Below the pieces are notes generated by a model that searched no databases, was not told the DNA's origin, and was given only the letters and a program-made list of their open reading frames with translations. Below are positions 10,085 through 19,300 of a stretch of 64,000 bases of DNA, piece after piece. Origin of the DNA: Candidatus Cloacimonas sp. (GTDB lineage Bacteria > Cloacimonadota > Cloacimonadia > Cloacimonadales > Cloacimonadaceae). The position numbers were made by a program, and so were the translations under genes. The stretch is from the NCBI GenBank assembly GCA_023227825.1, contig JALOCJ010000002.1:124001-188000 (forward strand). The letters run 5' to 3'. How positions within the stretch are numbered: position 1 is the stretch's first letter; every line of letters begins with the position of its first letter.

Positions 10085-10259
10085 CCCCAAAGCCCTCTAG
10101 AGCGAAACAATAATAACGACGGGCAAATATGACTCATGACATCAATGGCAATCATAAATAAAATCTGTAAGTCAGGAGTCATTTGCGCCTTAAGAACTTT
10201 CACCTGTGACATAACTTTTTTGGCGCATATGACTCATGACGGCACTCTATACCAATCCA

Positions 10260-10295
10260 AAATAAAATCTGTGTTATCTATGTAATCTGTGAGAG
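10260..10295. repeat. ATCTGTG-type dispersed repeat
   Basis: AAATAAAATCTGTG core followed by further 9-nt ATCTGTG-like units and GAGAG. Near-identical to 12645-12680; reverse-strand relatives at 49835-49864 and 49895-49926; a fragment at 10156-10170. Confidence 0.6.
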
Positions 10296-10373
10296 TTATT
10301 CGTCATGAGTCCTCACTGCCAAACGAATTAGTGCATAGATTAAAAGTTAGCTCGGCAGTGACGACTCCTGACT

Positions 10374-10538
10374 TTTCCGGAAGGTTGACCTCCTGGTCAA
10401 CCATAAAACGACGAGGACATCGTTTTTCCGGAAGGTTGACCTCCTGGTCAACCATAATAAATGATGAGGACATCGTTTTTCCGGAAGGTTGACCTCCTGG
10501 TCAACCATAATAAACGATGAGGACATCGTTTTTCCGGA
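10374..10538. repeat. Three tandem hairpin units (GGTTGACC-TCCT-GGTCAACC)
   Basis: Period about 51-53 nt. Each unit has TTTTCCGGAA, the perfect hairpin GGTTGACC/GGTCAACC with TCCT loop (10383-10402, 10434-10453, 10487-10506), and a second short hairpin of AACGA/TCGTT type. Same family as 37772, 50181, 50800-50886 and 59412-59574. Confidence 0.8.
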
Positions 10539-10568
10539 AAAAAACGGAGGAACGGTATCCCTCATTCT

Positions 10569-12227
10569 TTATTTCAATAGGACTGCTTTCTTGATATAAA
10601 TCTTCTTTCCTGCCTGCATTCTAATGTAATAAATACCCGTACTGCAGAGGCAGCCATTATTATCTTCGCCTTCCCAAGTTAATTTATAGCTTCCCTGCTC
10701 TTTATATCCAAGTATAAAATTGCGCACTAATTGACCCCGATTATTGTAGACCTCAATTTTCACATCTGCAGGCATACTTATTTCATAGTCAATAGTCGTA
10801 AGGGGATTAAACGGATTAGGATAGATAGAACGGATGCCACTAAAGGATATAATATCAGGTAAATCTATACTATTTACTTCTCCTAATTTAGCAACAAAAA
10901 TGTCTTTATATCCACTACCGGTTAATGTAGTAGCTCCAAAAGTAGCACTTTCAGTAAAATAACCTGTAACATAGCTATTTCCATTGGCATCAACAGCAAT
11001 GCTATTGCCACAATCAAAACTTGTTCCACCGGCTTGTTTAACCCAGAGCCAGTTACCGTTGCTATCCAGCTTGGCAACAAAGATGTCAGAATTACCACTA
11101 CTGGTCATTGTTGTAGTGCCGAAAGTCGCACTACCCCAAAAATAACCGGTAACATAGCTGTTTCCATTGTCATCAACAGCAATACTATTCCCAACAACAA
11201 AATTAGTTCCCCCGGCTTGCATAGCCCAGAGCCAGTTACCATTGCTATCCATCTTAGCAACAAAGATGTCTATATCTCCATTACTGGTTAATGTGGTAGT
11301 ACCAAAGGTTGCTATATCTATAAAACCACCTGTAACATAGCTGTTTCCATTGTCATCAACAGTAATGCTAGAGCAATAATCATCACTTGTTCCTCCGGCT
11401 TGCTTAGCCCAGAGCCAGTTCCCGTTAATGTCCATCTTAGCAACAAAGATGTCATAATCACCACTACTGGTCAATGTAGTAGTGCCGAAGGTTGCACTTT
11501 CTGCAAAATTACCTGTAACATAGCTATTTCCATTGGCATCAATAGCAATACCATAATTGCCATAAAAATAATCAGGATATGTTCCGCCTGCTTGCTTAAC
11601 CCAAAGCCAGTTCCCGTTAATGTCCAGCTTGGCAACAAAGATGTCATCATATTCACTACTGGTCAATGTTGTAGTGCCGAAGGTTGCACTTTCTACAAAA
11701 TCACCTGTAATATAGCTATTTCCATTGGCATCAACAGCAATGCCATTACCAAAATCATTATCTGTTCCTCCGGCTTGCTTTGCCCAGAGCCAGTTTCCGT
11801 TGCTATTCAGCTTGGCAACAAAGATGTCAAAATCACCACTACTGGTCAATGTAGTAGTGCCGAAGGTTGCACTACCATAAAAAAAACCTGTAATATAGCT
11901 GTTTCCATTGGCATTAATAGCAATACATATGCCCTCATCTTCATTTGTTCCACCGGCTTGCTTTGCCCAGAGCCAGTTCCCGTTAATGTCCATCTTAGCA
12001 ACAAAGATGTCATAACTACCACTACTGGTCAATGTAGTAGTGCCAAATGTAGCACTACCATCAAAATGACCTGTAACATAGCTATTTCCATTGGCATCAA
12101 CAGCAATACCTCTGCAAATATCATAATCTGTTCCCACGGCTTGCTTAGCCCAGAGCCAATCCACATTTTGGGCAAAGAGTGCTATAGAACAGAGAGCCAA
12201 GATAAAGAATAGAAATGCCTTTTTCAT
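10569..12227 (-). CDS. Secreted SBBP-repeat beta-propeller protein with C-terminal sorting domain
   Basis: 552 residues from the ATG at 12227, chosen over one 12 nt upstream because GGAGG precedes it at good spacing and it begins a clean signal peptide (MKKAFLFFILALCSIALFAQ). Seven repeats of about 60 residues carry GNWLWAKQAGGT, IAVDANGNSYVTG and SATFGTTTLTSSG, matching SBBP propeller repeats; seven fits one closed propeller. The last about 85 residues (YPNPFNPLTTIDYEI ... CSTGIYYIRM) resemble the FlgD-like/type IX secretion C-terminal domain, so surface export is likely. Function unknown; a structural or adhesive surface role is inference. Repeats are also very similar at DNA level (about 180-nt period), so copy number could change by recombination. 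Confidence 0.85.
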   Translation of the reverse strand: MKKAFLFFILALCSIALFAQNVDWLWAKQAVGTDYDICRGIAVDANGNSYVTGHFDGSATFGTTTLTSSGSYDIFVAKMDINGNWLWAKQAGGTNEDEGICIAINANGNSYITGFFYGSATFGTTTLTSSGDFDIFVAKLNSNGNWLWAKQAGGTDNDFGNGIAVDANGNSYITGDFVESATFGTTTLTSSEYDDIFVAKLDINGNWLWVKQAGGTYPDYFYGNYGIAIDANGNSYVTGNFAESATFGTTTLTSSGDYDIFVAKMDINGNWLWAKQAGGTSDDYCSSITVDDNGNSYVTGGFIDIATFGTTTLTSNGDIDIFVAKMDSNGNWLWAMQAGGTNFVVGNSIAVDDNGNSYVTGYFWGSATFGTTTMTSSGNSDIFVAKLDSNGNWLWVKQAGGTSFDCGNSIAVDANGNSYVTGYFTESATFGATTLTGSGYKDIFVAKLGEVNSIDLPDIISFSGIRSIYPNPFNPLTTIDYEISMPADVKIEVYNNRGQLVRNFILGYKEQGSYKLTWEGEDNNGCLCSTGIYYIRMQAGKKIYIKKAVLLK

Positions 12228-12488
12228 AATATCCTCCACGATATTTTTTTCTTTTGAGTAATAATCTTAAAATACCGGGTTAAAGTAGGTATATTTATAT
12301 TATGCAGATAGAGAAACAGTAATCTGCTGTGCTTTATTAAGATAAATATGTTAATATTTTGTAAATATGGCAATGGGGTTTGCTTTGTTAAGACAATGCT
12401 ATTTGTTCTATGCAAATACTGTAGTGTGGTTTGCTCTTTGAATATCAACATATCTTCTTAATCTCCTTAAAATTTATACACAATTCCT

Positions 12489-12516
12489 TCTATAAATTTT
12501 ATAAAAGTTCTGTCAA
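12489..12516 (-). promoter_or_regulatory. Candidate sigma70-type promoter for the SBBP gene
   Basis: Minus-strand -35 TTGACA (12516-12511) and -10 TATAGA (12494-12489), spacer 16 nt. It would give a leader of about 250 nt before the start at 12227. Confidence 0.35.
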
Positions 12517-12526
12517 GTTTTTTTGG

Positions 12527-12560
12527 GTAGACGGAAAACGCCGTTCCTCCGTCTACACAA
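12527..12560. repeat. Hairpin GTAGACGGA/TCCGTCTAC repeat
   Basis: Nine-base perfect arms (12527-12535 and 12548-12556) around AAAACGCCGTTCC, then ACAA. Same family as 1352-1385 and 12689-12717. Confidence 0.7.
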
Positions 12561-12644
12561 GTTATCCCAGAGCTATTAAATCCCCAAAATCCATTAAATC
12601 CTGTTCATCCCAGATCTATTCACTCCTCTAAATCCTAATTTCTA

Positions 12645-12680
12645 AAATAAAATCTGTGTTATCGGTGTAATCTGTGAGAG
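12645..12680. repeat. ATCTGTG-type dispersed repeat
   Basis: Second copy of the 10260-10295 element, differing at only a few positions; directly followed by a GGAGGA hairpin. Confidence 0.6.
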
Positions 12681-12688
12681 AAAAAAAG

Positions 12689-12717
12689 CGGAGGAACGGT
12701 GTCCTCCGGCTACACAA
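12689..12717. repeat. Hairpin CGGAGGA/TCCTCCG repeat downstream of the motor operon
   Basis: Seven-base perfect arms around ACGGTG, then GCTACACAA. It lies just past the stop of the last motor gene (12731), so it could also end or protect that transcript; on the minus strand no clear T-run follows. Confidence 0.55.
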
Positions 12718-12730
12718 ATAATTTTGAAGG

Positions 12731-14164
12731 TTAACTTTTGCGTAATCTGTATTTGAAAGTATAATCAACTTCTTCGTTTATAGGGAAACTCCAGGATTCG
12801 CAAAGTTGTTTCAATTCGCTTAAAAAACCATTAGGCATACTGCCCCCCTCAGGGGTAATTATAGCAGCCTGGACTTTTCCGGAAGCGTTAATTAATAGTT
12901 GAATTTTTACACTTCCCGAGAAAGGAAGGGTGGCATTCCATTTCATATACAGAGATTGTATCTGTCCTTTACGAGTATCTACTGCTCTTCTAACTTCATC
13001 AATAATTGTTCGGCTTTCTGCAGGTGCTTGAGAAATTGTTTCTTCAGTAACTGGGGTTACTTCTTTGGTTTTGAACCTAGCAATTGTTTTTTCTGTTTCG
13101 CTCGTTCTTCCAAAAGCAGTTCCACTGGGTACTAATTTACTTTGATCTCCCGAAGCTTTAACAATAGTTCCACCTTCAGGACGAATATCCGAACCCCGAA
13201 CGGAAGGTGCTTTGGTTACTACAGATCCAATATCACTTGTAAAACTTCTGGTGGCACTAGGATCAAAAGTTGTTCCTCCAACTCCTCCAAAACCAGGTCC
13301 GGCACCTCCAGCTCCAGGTCCTGTACCACCACCCCCTCCACCTCCGGGACGAGAAGTTACAAAACCTTCCATAAGAGTGACCGCTTGCGTTGGTCTTGCA
13401 GCTGAAGTGGCTTTCGGATCAAAAGTGCCAAAATCACTGCCAAAAATATCACCTGCAGATTTTGCAGTTCCTCTACCTCCGGTCACACCACCTGCTTGTT
13501 CTTTTCCTGTAGGTGCTTCAGGAGCTTCGGCATATTTACCTGCCTCTTCAAAAGTGCTGGGTTTAGCTAATGCCTCTGCTTGAATACGTTCAGCTTTCTG
13601 AAGTGTTTGAATTTTCTCTTCCAGAGTTGTATCGTAGGATATCTGTTTTTTTAGAAACAGATCAAAGATAAGCACAAAAATAATAGTTAGAATGACGAAC
13701 AACAGGATTAAATTACGGCTGAATCTTTCATCCGCAGTAGCTTGAGGACGACAGGCATATTGAGTGGCAATTTGTTGCTGTTCCGGAGTAAGAACAAGAA
13801 CATAAGGTTCCCGGAATTCGTAAGAAATTTCCCAATTAGGTGCAATGGCAAGAGTTCCTGTCATATCAGGACGCAGCAACAGTTTATTACCTTGCAGAAT
13901 GGAATTTTTTGTAAGAAAAGATTCATCTACCGGTTTTCCATCTTTAGCACAACTTACTTTAGCACCCTGAGGCAACTGCAGGTAAAGTTGATCACCTTTT
14001 TTAGTGACAAACAGGTGCTTTTCGGGAAATGACTCATCCAGGATTTGCCAGAAGAGGTATTTATCTGAACCGATAAAGAACTTGTTCTTAAAATCGCGTC
14101 CATAACGCACCTGATCTAGTTTTTTGCCTTTATAGTGCAAAGTTAAGTTTAATAATTTGGACAT
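12731..14164 (-). CDS. AgmX/TonB-like energy-coupling protein with N-terminal FHA-like region
   Basis: 477 residues. The N-terminus (1-135) is beta-rich, presumably cytoplasmic and FHA-like in appearance (FFIGSDKYLFWQI). One membrane helix lies at about 151-171. A periplasmic low-complexity linker with a Gly-rich stretch (about 270-295) leads to a C-terminal domain (about 388-477; IQSLYMKWNATLPFSGSVKI...ESWSFP) resembling the AgmX/PglI C-terminal domain, a TonB-C relative. This topology recalls Myxococcus GltG/GltJ. It is last in the operon behind two ExbD-like and one ExbB-like gene, so it probably transmits motor-driven motion to the outer membrane (inference). A strong AGGAGG site precedes the ATG. 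Confidence 0.72.
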   Translation of the reverse strand: MSKLLNLTLHYKGKKLDQVRYGRDFKNKFFIGSDKYLFWQILDESFPEKHLFVTKKGDQLYLQLPQGAKVSCAKDGKPVDESFLTKNSILQGNKLLLRPDMTGTLAIAPNWEISYEFREPYVLVLTPEQQQIATQYACRPQATADERFSRNLILLFVILTIIFVLIFDLFLKKQISYDTTLEEKIQTLQKAERIQAEALAKPSTFEEAGKYAEAPEAPTGKEQAGGVTGGRGTAKSAGDIFGSDFGTFDPKATSAARPTQAVTLMEGFVTSRPGGGGGGGTGPGAGGAGPGFGGVGGTTFDPSATRSFTSDIGSVVTKAPSVRGSDIRPEGGTIVKASGDQSKLVPSGTAFGRTSETEKTIARFKTKEVTPVTEETISQAPAESRTIIDEVRRAVDTRKGQIQSLYMKWNATLPFSGSVKIQLLINASGKVQAAIITPEGGSMPNGFLSELKQLCESWSFPINEEVDYTFKYRLRKS

Positions 14165-14176
14165 TTTCCCTCCTTT

Positions 14177-14722
14177 CTATTCAGCCAAACCGGCACTATA
14201 TTTCTTCAGCCAATCGGCATCCTCAAGTGTGGCAAAATAAATGTATGAATAACGTGCTGCTGTAGCAATACGGACAATTTCCGTTATATAGTCACAGGGG
14301 ATAGAATAATCGGCTTGAACCAGAAGACAGGTCTCTGCTTTTTGATGCTGAATAATGTCATCAGCTTCCATTTTCAAATAAGTAAATAGGTCTTGGCGTT
14401 TTTTGGCATCTGTTACTAATTCTGCCGGCGAACCATATTCCAGGGCTTCAGCTCCAACAACCACACGATCTGGGAAAATTTTAATCGGAGTAGTTCCCGC
14501 TTTTTCCAAAAGTTTATCGTTAGTGATGGTATGTGGATAGGTAATTTTGGGTTCTGCAGAAATTTTTACAACTTCCGTAGAGATATTTTTTACCAGGAAG
14601 ACCAAGATAATAGTTAGTTCATCCAGCAAAGAAGTAATGGACAACCCTTTTACTTCCTCAAATTTCTTCCGGACACGGCGTTCACTTTTATTAGAAGATG
14701 TGAGTTTATCCAGAATTTGCAT
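14177..14722 (-). CDS. ExbD/TolR-family protein with conserved transmembrane Asp
   Basis: 181 residues, with a short cytoplasmic N-terminus, one membrane helix (about 28-46: SITSLLDELTIILVFLV) and a periplasmic domain. Asp34 aligns with the essential proton-carrying Asp25 of E. coli ExbD. With the ExbB-like protein it would form a proton-conducting stator. GGAG lies upstream of the ATG. It is the second of two adjacent ExbD-like genes; only this one keeps the Asp. Confidence 0.8.
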   Translation of the reverse strand: MQILDKLTSSNKSERRVRKKFEEVKGLSITSLLDELTIILVFLVKNISTEVVKISAEPKITYPHTITNDKLLEKAGTTPIKIFPDRVVVGAEALEYGSPAELVTDAKKRQDLFTYLKMEADDIIQHQKAETCLLVQADYSIPCDYITEIVRIATAARYSYIYFATLEDADWLKKYSAGLAE

Positions 14723-14733
14723 ATATAACTCCT

Positions 14734-15258
14734 TTAATAATATTCCACTTTGGCGGCAGTATAATGAACCTGAGTAAATCCATTGACTTTGCAGAGGTCT
14801 ATCGTTTTCATCAGGTCGCCATAAAGGACATCCGGATGAACGAGGACAGTAATATCGCTAAGGGTCTCTTTGCGGCTTCTAATTTCTTGCAGAGTTTTAT
14901 TCAAGGTCACATAATCGTAATATCCATTGAGGGCAGGAATAGTCATTGGCTTAAAACCCGCTTCGCGGATCTCCATACCTATTGTAGTATTATTTTCCTG
15001 GGCATATTGGTTGCCCAGGATATGGATTTCCACTTTTTCGGTTTGAGCACCTCCACCACCACCTCCTTGACCATAACTAACACCGCCTTCCCCTTGCGAG
15101 AAATTTAGCGCCAAAAGAGCAATCTGCGAAATGACAACCATCATCATTAACATTGGAATGATGGTTAAAAACAGATTCATAATCGGTATCAGGTTTGGTT
15201 CCTGGGGTACCGTTTGCGCTTTTTGCTGACGCATTGCGGATGGTCTGTAATGTCCCAT
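14734..15258 (-). CDS. ExbD/TolR-like protein lacking the transmembrane Asp
   Basis: 174 residues with one helix, PNLIPIMNLFLTIIPMLMMM, in the ExbD position. Aligning IPIMN with TPFID of E. coli ExbD puts Asn28 where the essential Asp should be. A Gly-rich hinge (about 62-72) precedes a periplasmic domain similar in layout to ExbD. It starts 3 nt after the ExbB-like stop. It may be a non-protonating partner in a mixed ExbD dimer, or a structural subunit; both are inference. Confidence 0.75.
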   Translation of the reverse strand: MGHYRPSAMRQQKAQTVPQEPNLIPIMNLFLTIIPMLMMMVVISQIALLALNFSQGEGGVSYGQGGGGGGAQTEKVEIHILGNQYAQENNTTIGMEIREAGFKPMTIPALNGYYDYVTLNKTLQEIRSRKETLSDITVLVHPDVLYGDLMKTIDLCKVNGFTQVHYTAAKVEYY

Positions 15259-15261
15259 AAT

Positions 15262-16020
15262 TTAATCCTTAATGGCATTATTAATAGTATTGATCAATTT
15301 AACACTAAACTCGTCAATATTACTGATAATATTGTTTGCCCTGGTTAACAGCCAACCTTTAATTAAGGTTAAAGGAATAGCAGCCAGCAACCCCAGAGCG
15401 GTTGTTCCAATTGCTTTTTTAATACCATCGGTTAAAGCAGCTTGTTGTGCTGCACCTGTTAAACCAGCTAATCCTGCAAATGCTTCCAATAAGCCCCAAA
15501 TGGTTCCTAAAAGACCAAGATAGGTAGCTACTTGAGCTAAAGTATCAAACCAGAATAATCCGCTATCCAGTTTATAAACAGTTTGCAGAACAGCTTCTTC
15601 CAGAGAATTTTGGACGGAATTTCTTAAATCCCCTCCTGATTGACCACTTTCTTTGGCATCTTTAAAAACCCGTAAAGCACTCCAAAAGATAAAACCCATA
15701 GTAGTACCCTTATAGCTTTCAGCAACTGTGATTGCTTCCTTAAGCTGGTCATTACGGATATAATTGCGAAGCTTTAAATAGAATCCACCAGCATCAATCT
15801 TCTCTTTGGGGTATAACTGATACCAACGCACAAAACCATAAACAAGACCAATAATAAAAACCAAGAGGATAGCGTAAGCCCATCTACCGCTATCTACAAA
15901 TACTTGACCTAAACTGTAACCCTGTTTAGCCGGAACAGCGGTTTCTGCTGCTGCCTGAGCAAACAAGCCAACACACATAAAGAGTGAGATGATCATAAGG
16001 ACGATTTTTTTTGTTTTCAT
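15262..16020 (-). CDS. MotA/TolQ/ExbB-type proton channel protein
   Basis: 252 residues from the ATG at 16020, preferred over 16038 because AGGAG sits 7 nt upstream and ATG overlaps the previous TGA (ATGA). The N-terminus looks like a cleavable signal peptide (ending about LFAQAAAE), unlike E. coli ExbB. Next are a first membrane helix (WAYAILLVFIIGLVYGF), a cytoplasmic loop, and two further helices in the conserved MotA_ExbB block (TYLGLLGTIWGLLEAFAGL ... TTALGLLAAIPLTLI). It is the motor stator subunit; partners are the two downstream ExbD-like proteins. Confidence 0.85.
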   Translation of the reverse strand: MKTKKIVLMIISLFMCVGLFAQAAAETAVPAKQGYSLGQVFVDSGRWAYAILLVFIIGLVYGFVRWYQLYPKEKIDAGGFYLKLRNYIRNDQLKEAITVAESYKGTTMGFIFWSALRVFKDAKESGQSGGDLRNSVQNSLEEAVLQTVYKLDSGLFWFDTLAQVATYLGLLGTIWGLLEAFAGLAGLTGAAQQAALTDGIKKAIGTTALGLLAAIPLTLIKGWLLTRANNIISNIDEFSVKLINTINNAIKD

Positions 16021-16316
16021 TTTGACTCCTTCAGCCATTTATTTAATAATATATCGCTTTGGTTACGAATATCTTCAATTGTAAAAGAGAACTTATATTC
16101 TCCTGCTTTCTGATAAGTATCGGACTTATCCTGAAATATACCTGTAGAAGGGAGTAGAGCTTTTATTTCAATAATCAACTCTGTTTCTTCCACATACCTT
16201 CTTGCGCCCTCAAAACCCTTTACCGGTTGTTGCTGAGTTGTAGTTGTTGCTGCTTGAGCATAAATAATGCCTGAAAAAAAGAGCAACACCACTAAGAGGA
16301 TTATAAATTTCTTCAT
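16017..16316 (-). CDS. Small secreted protein of the motor operon, unknown function
   Basis: 99 residues with a signal peptide (MKKFIILLVVLLFFSGIIYAQ), a Thr/Gln-rich stretch and a short soluble domain containing EELIIEIK-like and FSFTIEDI strands. Its ATG overlaps the TGA of the giant TPR gene, and its own TGA overlaps the ATG of the channel gene, so it is embedded by translational coupling in the operon. I do not recognise a family. It is predicted to be periplasmic; co-expression suggests an accessory role in the motor complex. Confidence 0.7.
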   Translation of the reverse strand: MKKFIILLVVLLFFSGIIYAQAATTTTQQQPVKGFEGARRYVEETELIIEIKALLPSTGIFQDKSDTYQKAGEYKFSFTIEDIRNQSDILLNKWLKESK

Positions 16317-19300
16317 CGTATATCTCCCTTTCCTGCTTTAATAATTTTAACGGTGGCGATAAAGCCACGGTAGTTGGAATTGTTAGTTACAACAAAGCGA
16401 AGAGTATTTTTACCTGTAGTAACTTTAGCCGGGTCTATTGTAATTTGAGAAGTATATACCCTGAACGGTTCCGGATCATAATCCAGAGCAATATTGGTGG
16501 CTAATTCCTGTCCATTCAGATAAACCGAAGCTAGTTCCGGTGCTACAAAATTGATTAAACCATCCCGGAACTCAGTATCCAGGTAAAAATCAACTTCCAA
16601 AATAGCACTGCTTACAGGTGCTGCTTCGGGGAACCAGATAGGTTTAGCATAAGCTCCTTCCAGTCCTTCTATACTTTCTAAGGCGATGCCAAAATTGCTT
16701 GTAATAGTTGCAGCAGAAGCTGTTTCCGTTCCTGTTTCAGGATTAACAGTTATAATTCTCCAAGTTGGATCAGTATAAAGCATCACCGTTTCCGGAGGTA
16801 TAGAAGCAGCCAATTTCTTGCGGTCTGTAAACACCTGTAAAGTCATATATACACTTTGCTGTTCAGGACTATCATTAGGAACAGTCAATTCTATTATATT
16901 TTGTCCTTCAGCCCAGGCACTAGCAGGCAATAAATAAGCGAAACGGGTAGAAGTTACCGGTTTATTTGTATCTAAAGTATCGGTAGGAACTACACCAGGT
17001 TTCAAATCAGTACTATTCAACCGAATTTTAATATCATAAGGATAAACCAAATGCAGTAAAGCAAATTCAGGTTGAATTTTAGTATTGACAGTGCGGTTTA
17101 GGATAAGTTCTTTATTGGAAGGTATTTGAACAAAGCCCAAACGCACACCTTTAGGTGAAGTTATGCTTTGAGCAGGTAAAGTTACATTTGTGTCATCCAT
17201 TTTTTCATTCCAGCCGGAACCGAGAGGATATTCTTCAATCTTATAATCGGGAACCAAGTTCCATTCCTGCAACTTGGCATAGCTCTGCTGCGTATAATAA
17301 TCGGTATAACCAGCCATCTGATAAAAGTTATAAATATTTAAATGAGTAGAGTATGCCAAACTAAAGAGGTCATTACTATAATCAGCAGCCAGAGTAGCAA
17401 TAAAAGCATCTAAAACATCTGCATATTGTTGACGGACACCTTCCGCTTCAATGGCGGTGCGTACATAAACCCCAACTTGAGTATTTATAACATTAGCCCC
17501 TTTTTCATAAATGCGGCCAATTAAATTCAAAGCACGCAAACGGCGGTAATTCTCCAACTCTATATTTTCTTTCTCAGCATCAGCAAGAAGCTTGTTTACC
17601 TTAGCTACTTCGGCTTTAACAGATGCTTTGAAATTGGGAATCCGACGATAGGAACCCCCAATTAAGTGATTCTTCCAGGTTGTGCTGGCATTAACTTTGA
17701 TCAGCGATGCTGGAGATGATTTAAGCAATGTTCCATTCTCTATAGCTGTAAGCTGGCTGTCAAAATTTTTCAGGAAAGAAATTCGCTTCTGGAGTTCATT
17801 ATATTCTTTTTCAACTGCTGCAAAGTATTCATAATTCTTAGTAGAACTAAAGTCCTTACTTTCAAAATTCAGTCCCTCTTTTTTATAAGCTGTCTCCAAT
17901 TTTTTATATTCATCACGATACTTGAATGCATCGGTATAATTCTTATTCTTATAGGCATTATCAAAATTATAAACCAATTTACTCAGCTTTGCAGTAGCAA
18001 TCCATTGATAGCGGTCACTCTTGGTTTTATCCTTTTGATAAATCTCTTTGGCAATCTGTTCAAACTGCAGGGTGTCCCCTTTGGCAAGGTAATAATCTGC
18101 TATTTCCTGCATAAAGGGTATTACATTTTCATTATTGGGATATAAAGTAATAAAGCGGTTATAAGTTTCCATCTCTTTATCTTTATTTCCAGCTTCTCGG
18201 AAGTTAATTCCCGCTTTAAATAATAAAACATCAGGAGTAATATTTCCAGTATTGATAGTTTTATTTCTGGCTTCTTCATATAAAGCCAGATAAGCTTCAG
18301 CAGCAGCATTCTTTCGGGCAGGGTCTTTTTCCATTTCCTGAATCATCGCCATACGCAGGTTAAATGCTTGATTACTACTAGGATACTTTGCAATAAAGCT
18401 TTCTCTGATACTTTTAGCTAATTCAGGATTGTTCATTGCTGTATCAGCTTCAGCAATTTCTGCTGCACGGAAATAATAATAGTATATTTCACCAACATCT
18501 GTTCGCGTTCCAGCCAGTTCTAACAGAATATCTATTGCTTTTTGATATTCTTTAGCTTTAATATATGCCTCTTGAGCTCCCATTTTATAACCGGTAATGC
18601 GTTGTGTGTCCTTAGGATCAAACTCTGCTGCTAAACGCAAACGTTCACTTGCAGCCAGAGAATAATTTCCACTGCTCTCAGCTGCTACAAAACTATTTTG
18701 AATCTGATAGCGTATATTATTAGTTATAGCTTCTCGTTCAGCTGGAGTAGCGGCAAAAGGTAATGCTTTACGATAATACGCTTCTGCCTGAGCATAATTA
18801 TTCTCGTTTTCAGCCATTAAAGCAAGTTTGCCGTAAACAGCAAATTTCGTTCTTTCTGGAATCAGGGCTTCATTTTCCAAGGCAGAAAGATATAGAGCTT
18901 TTGCTTCAGGTATTTTACCCCGATCATATTGAATATCCGCTAAACTGAGCAAAATATTAACTGCCTGGGCTTCCCGCTCAGGATTTTTATAAGCATCACT
19001 GCGCAGAACATTAATAAATCGCTGAGAATTTGACTGTAACAAAGCATAAAGCTCATCAGCGTTTGCAGGTAAACCAGATTCAGGTTGAAATCCTTCTCCA
19101 TAAAGGTCTTTCATCAGATTGTAAATATTGAATGAATAAGTATATATCAAACCTTCATTTTGGAAGAAATCCACATCTTGCGGGTATTTAGCATTAAATT
19201 CCTGCAGATTTCTAATCGCCGTTAAATAGTGTTTGGGTAAATTGGAACGCTCAGCAAGAGTATTACAAAGCAATAGTTTGGTTTTATCTGCTTGAGCTTT

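Larger units (their letters stand above)
9298..10568. other. 1.27-kb non-coding gap rich in structured repeats
   Basis: Lies between convergent genes. No convincing gene was found; short open frames at 10289-10565 consist of repeats. Contents in order: an 11-nt phased inverted-repeat element (9797-9876), two 9-nt arrays (9914-9967 and 10031-10084) with a CTCTAAA/TTTAGAG hairpin (9968-9985), GACTCATGAC-type segments, an ATCTGTG element (10260-10295), a GAGTC/GACTC inverted repeat (10296-10375), and three tandem GGTTGACC hairpin units (10374-10538). Confidence 0.8.
12228..12730. other. Non-coding gap with repeats and a probable promoter
   Basis: Lies between two minus-strand genes. It holds a TTGACA/TATAGA promoter candidate, two GGAGGA-type hairpins, one ATCTGTG element, and three loosely similar TTTGCTTT/TTAAG segments near 12330, 12375 and 12430. 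No supported gene. Confidence 0.7.

Noticed and set aside
10374..10538. Possible CRISPR array because of regular about 52-nt units
   Set aside because: The whole unit is repeated, including the supposed spacers, there are only three units, and no cas gene is nearby.
10289..10565. Short open frames on both strands
   Set aside because: They translate tandem hairpin repeats (GRLTSWSTI-type periodic peptides).
11400..12212. Plus-strand open frame of 270 codons
   Set aside because: It is the complement of the SBBP repeats; the repeated composition keeps the opposite frame open. No start signal, and the translation is only a repeat shadow.
12431..12631. 66-codon plus-strand frame
   Set aside because: It crosses the GTAGACGGA hairpin repeat and a promoter candidate; no coding features.
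13212..13583. Pro-rich plus-strand open frame
   Set aside because: Reverse complement of the Gly-rich linker of the AgmX-like gene.
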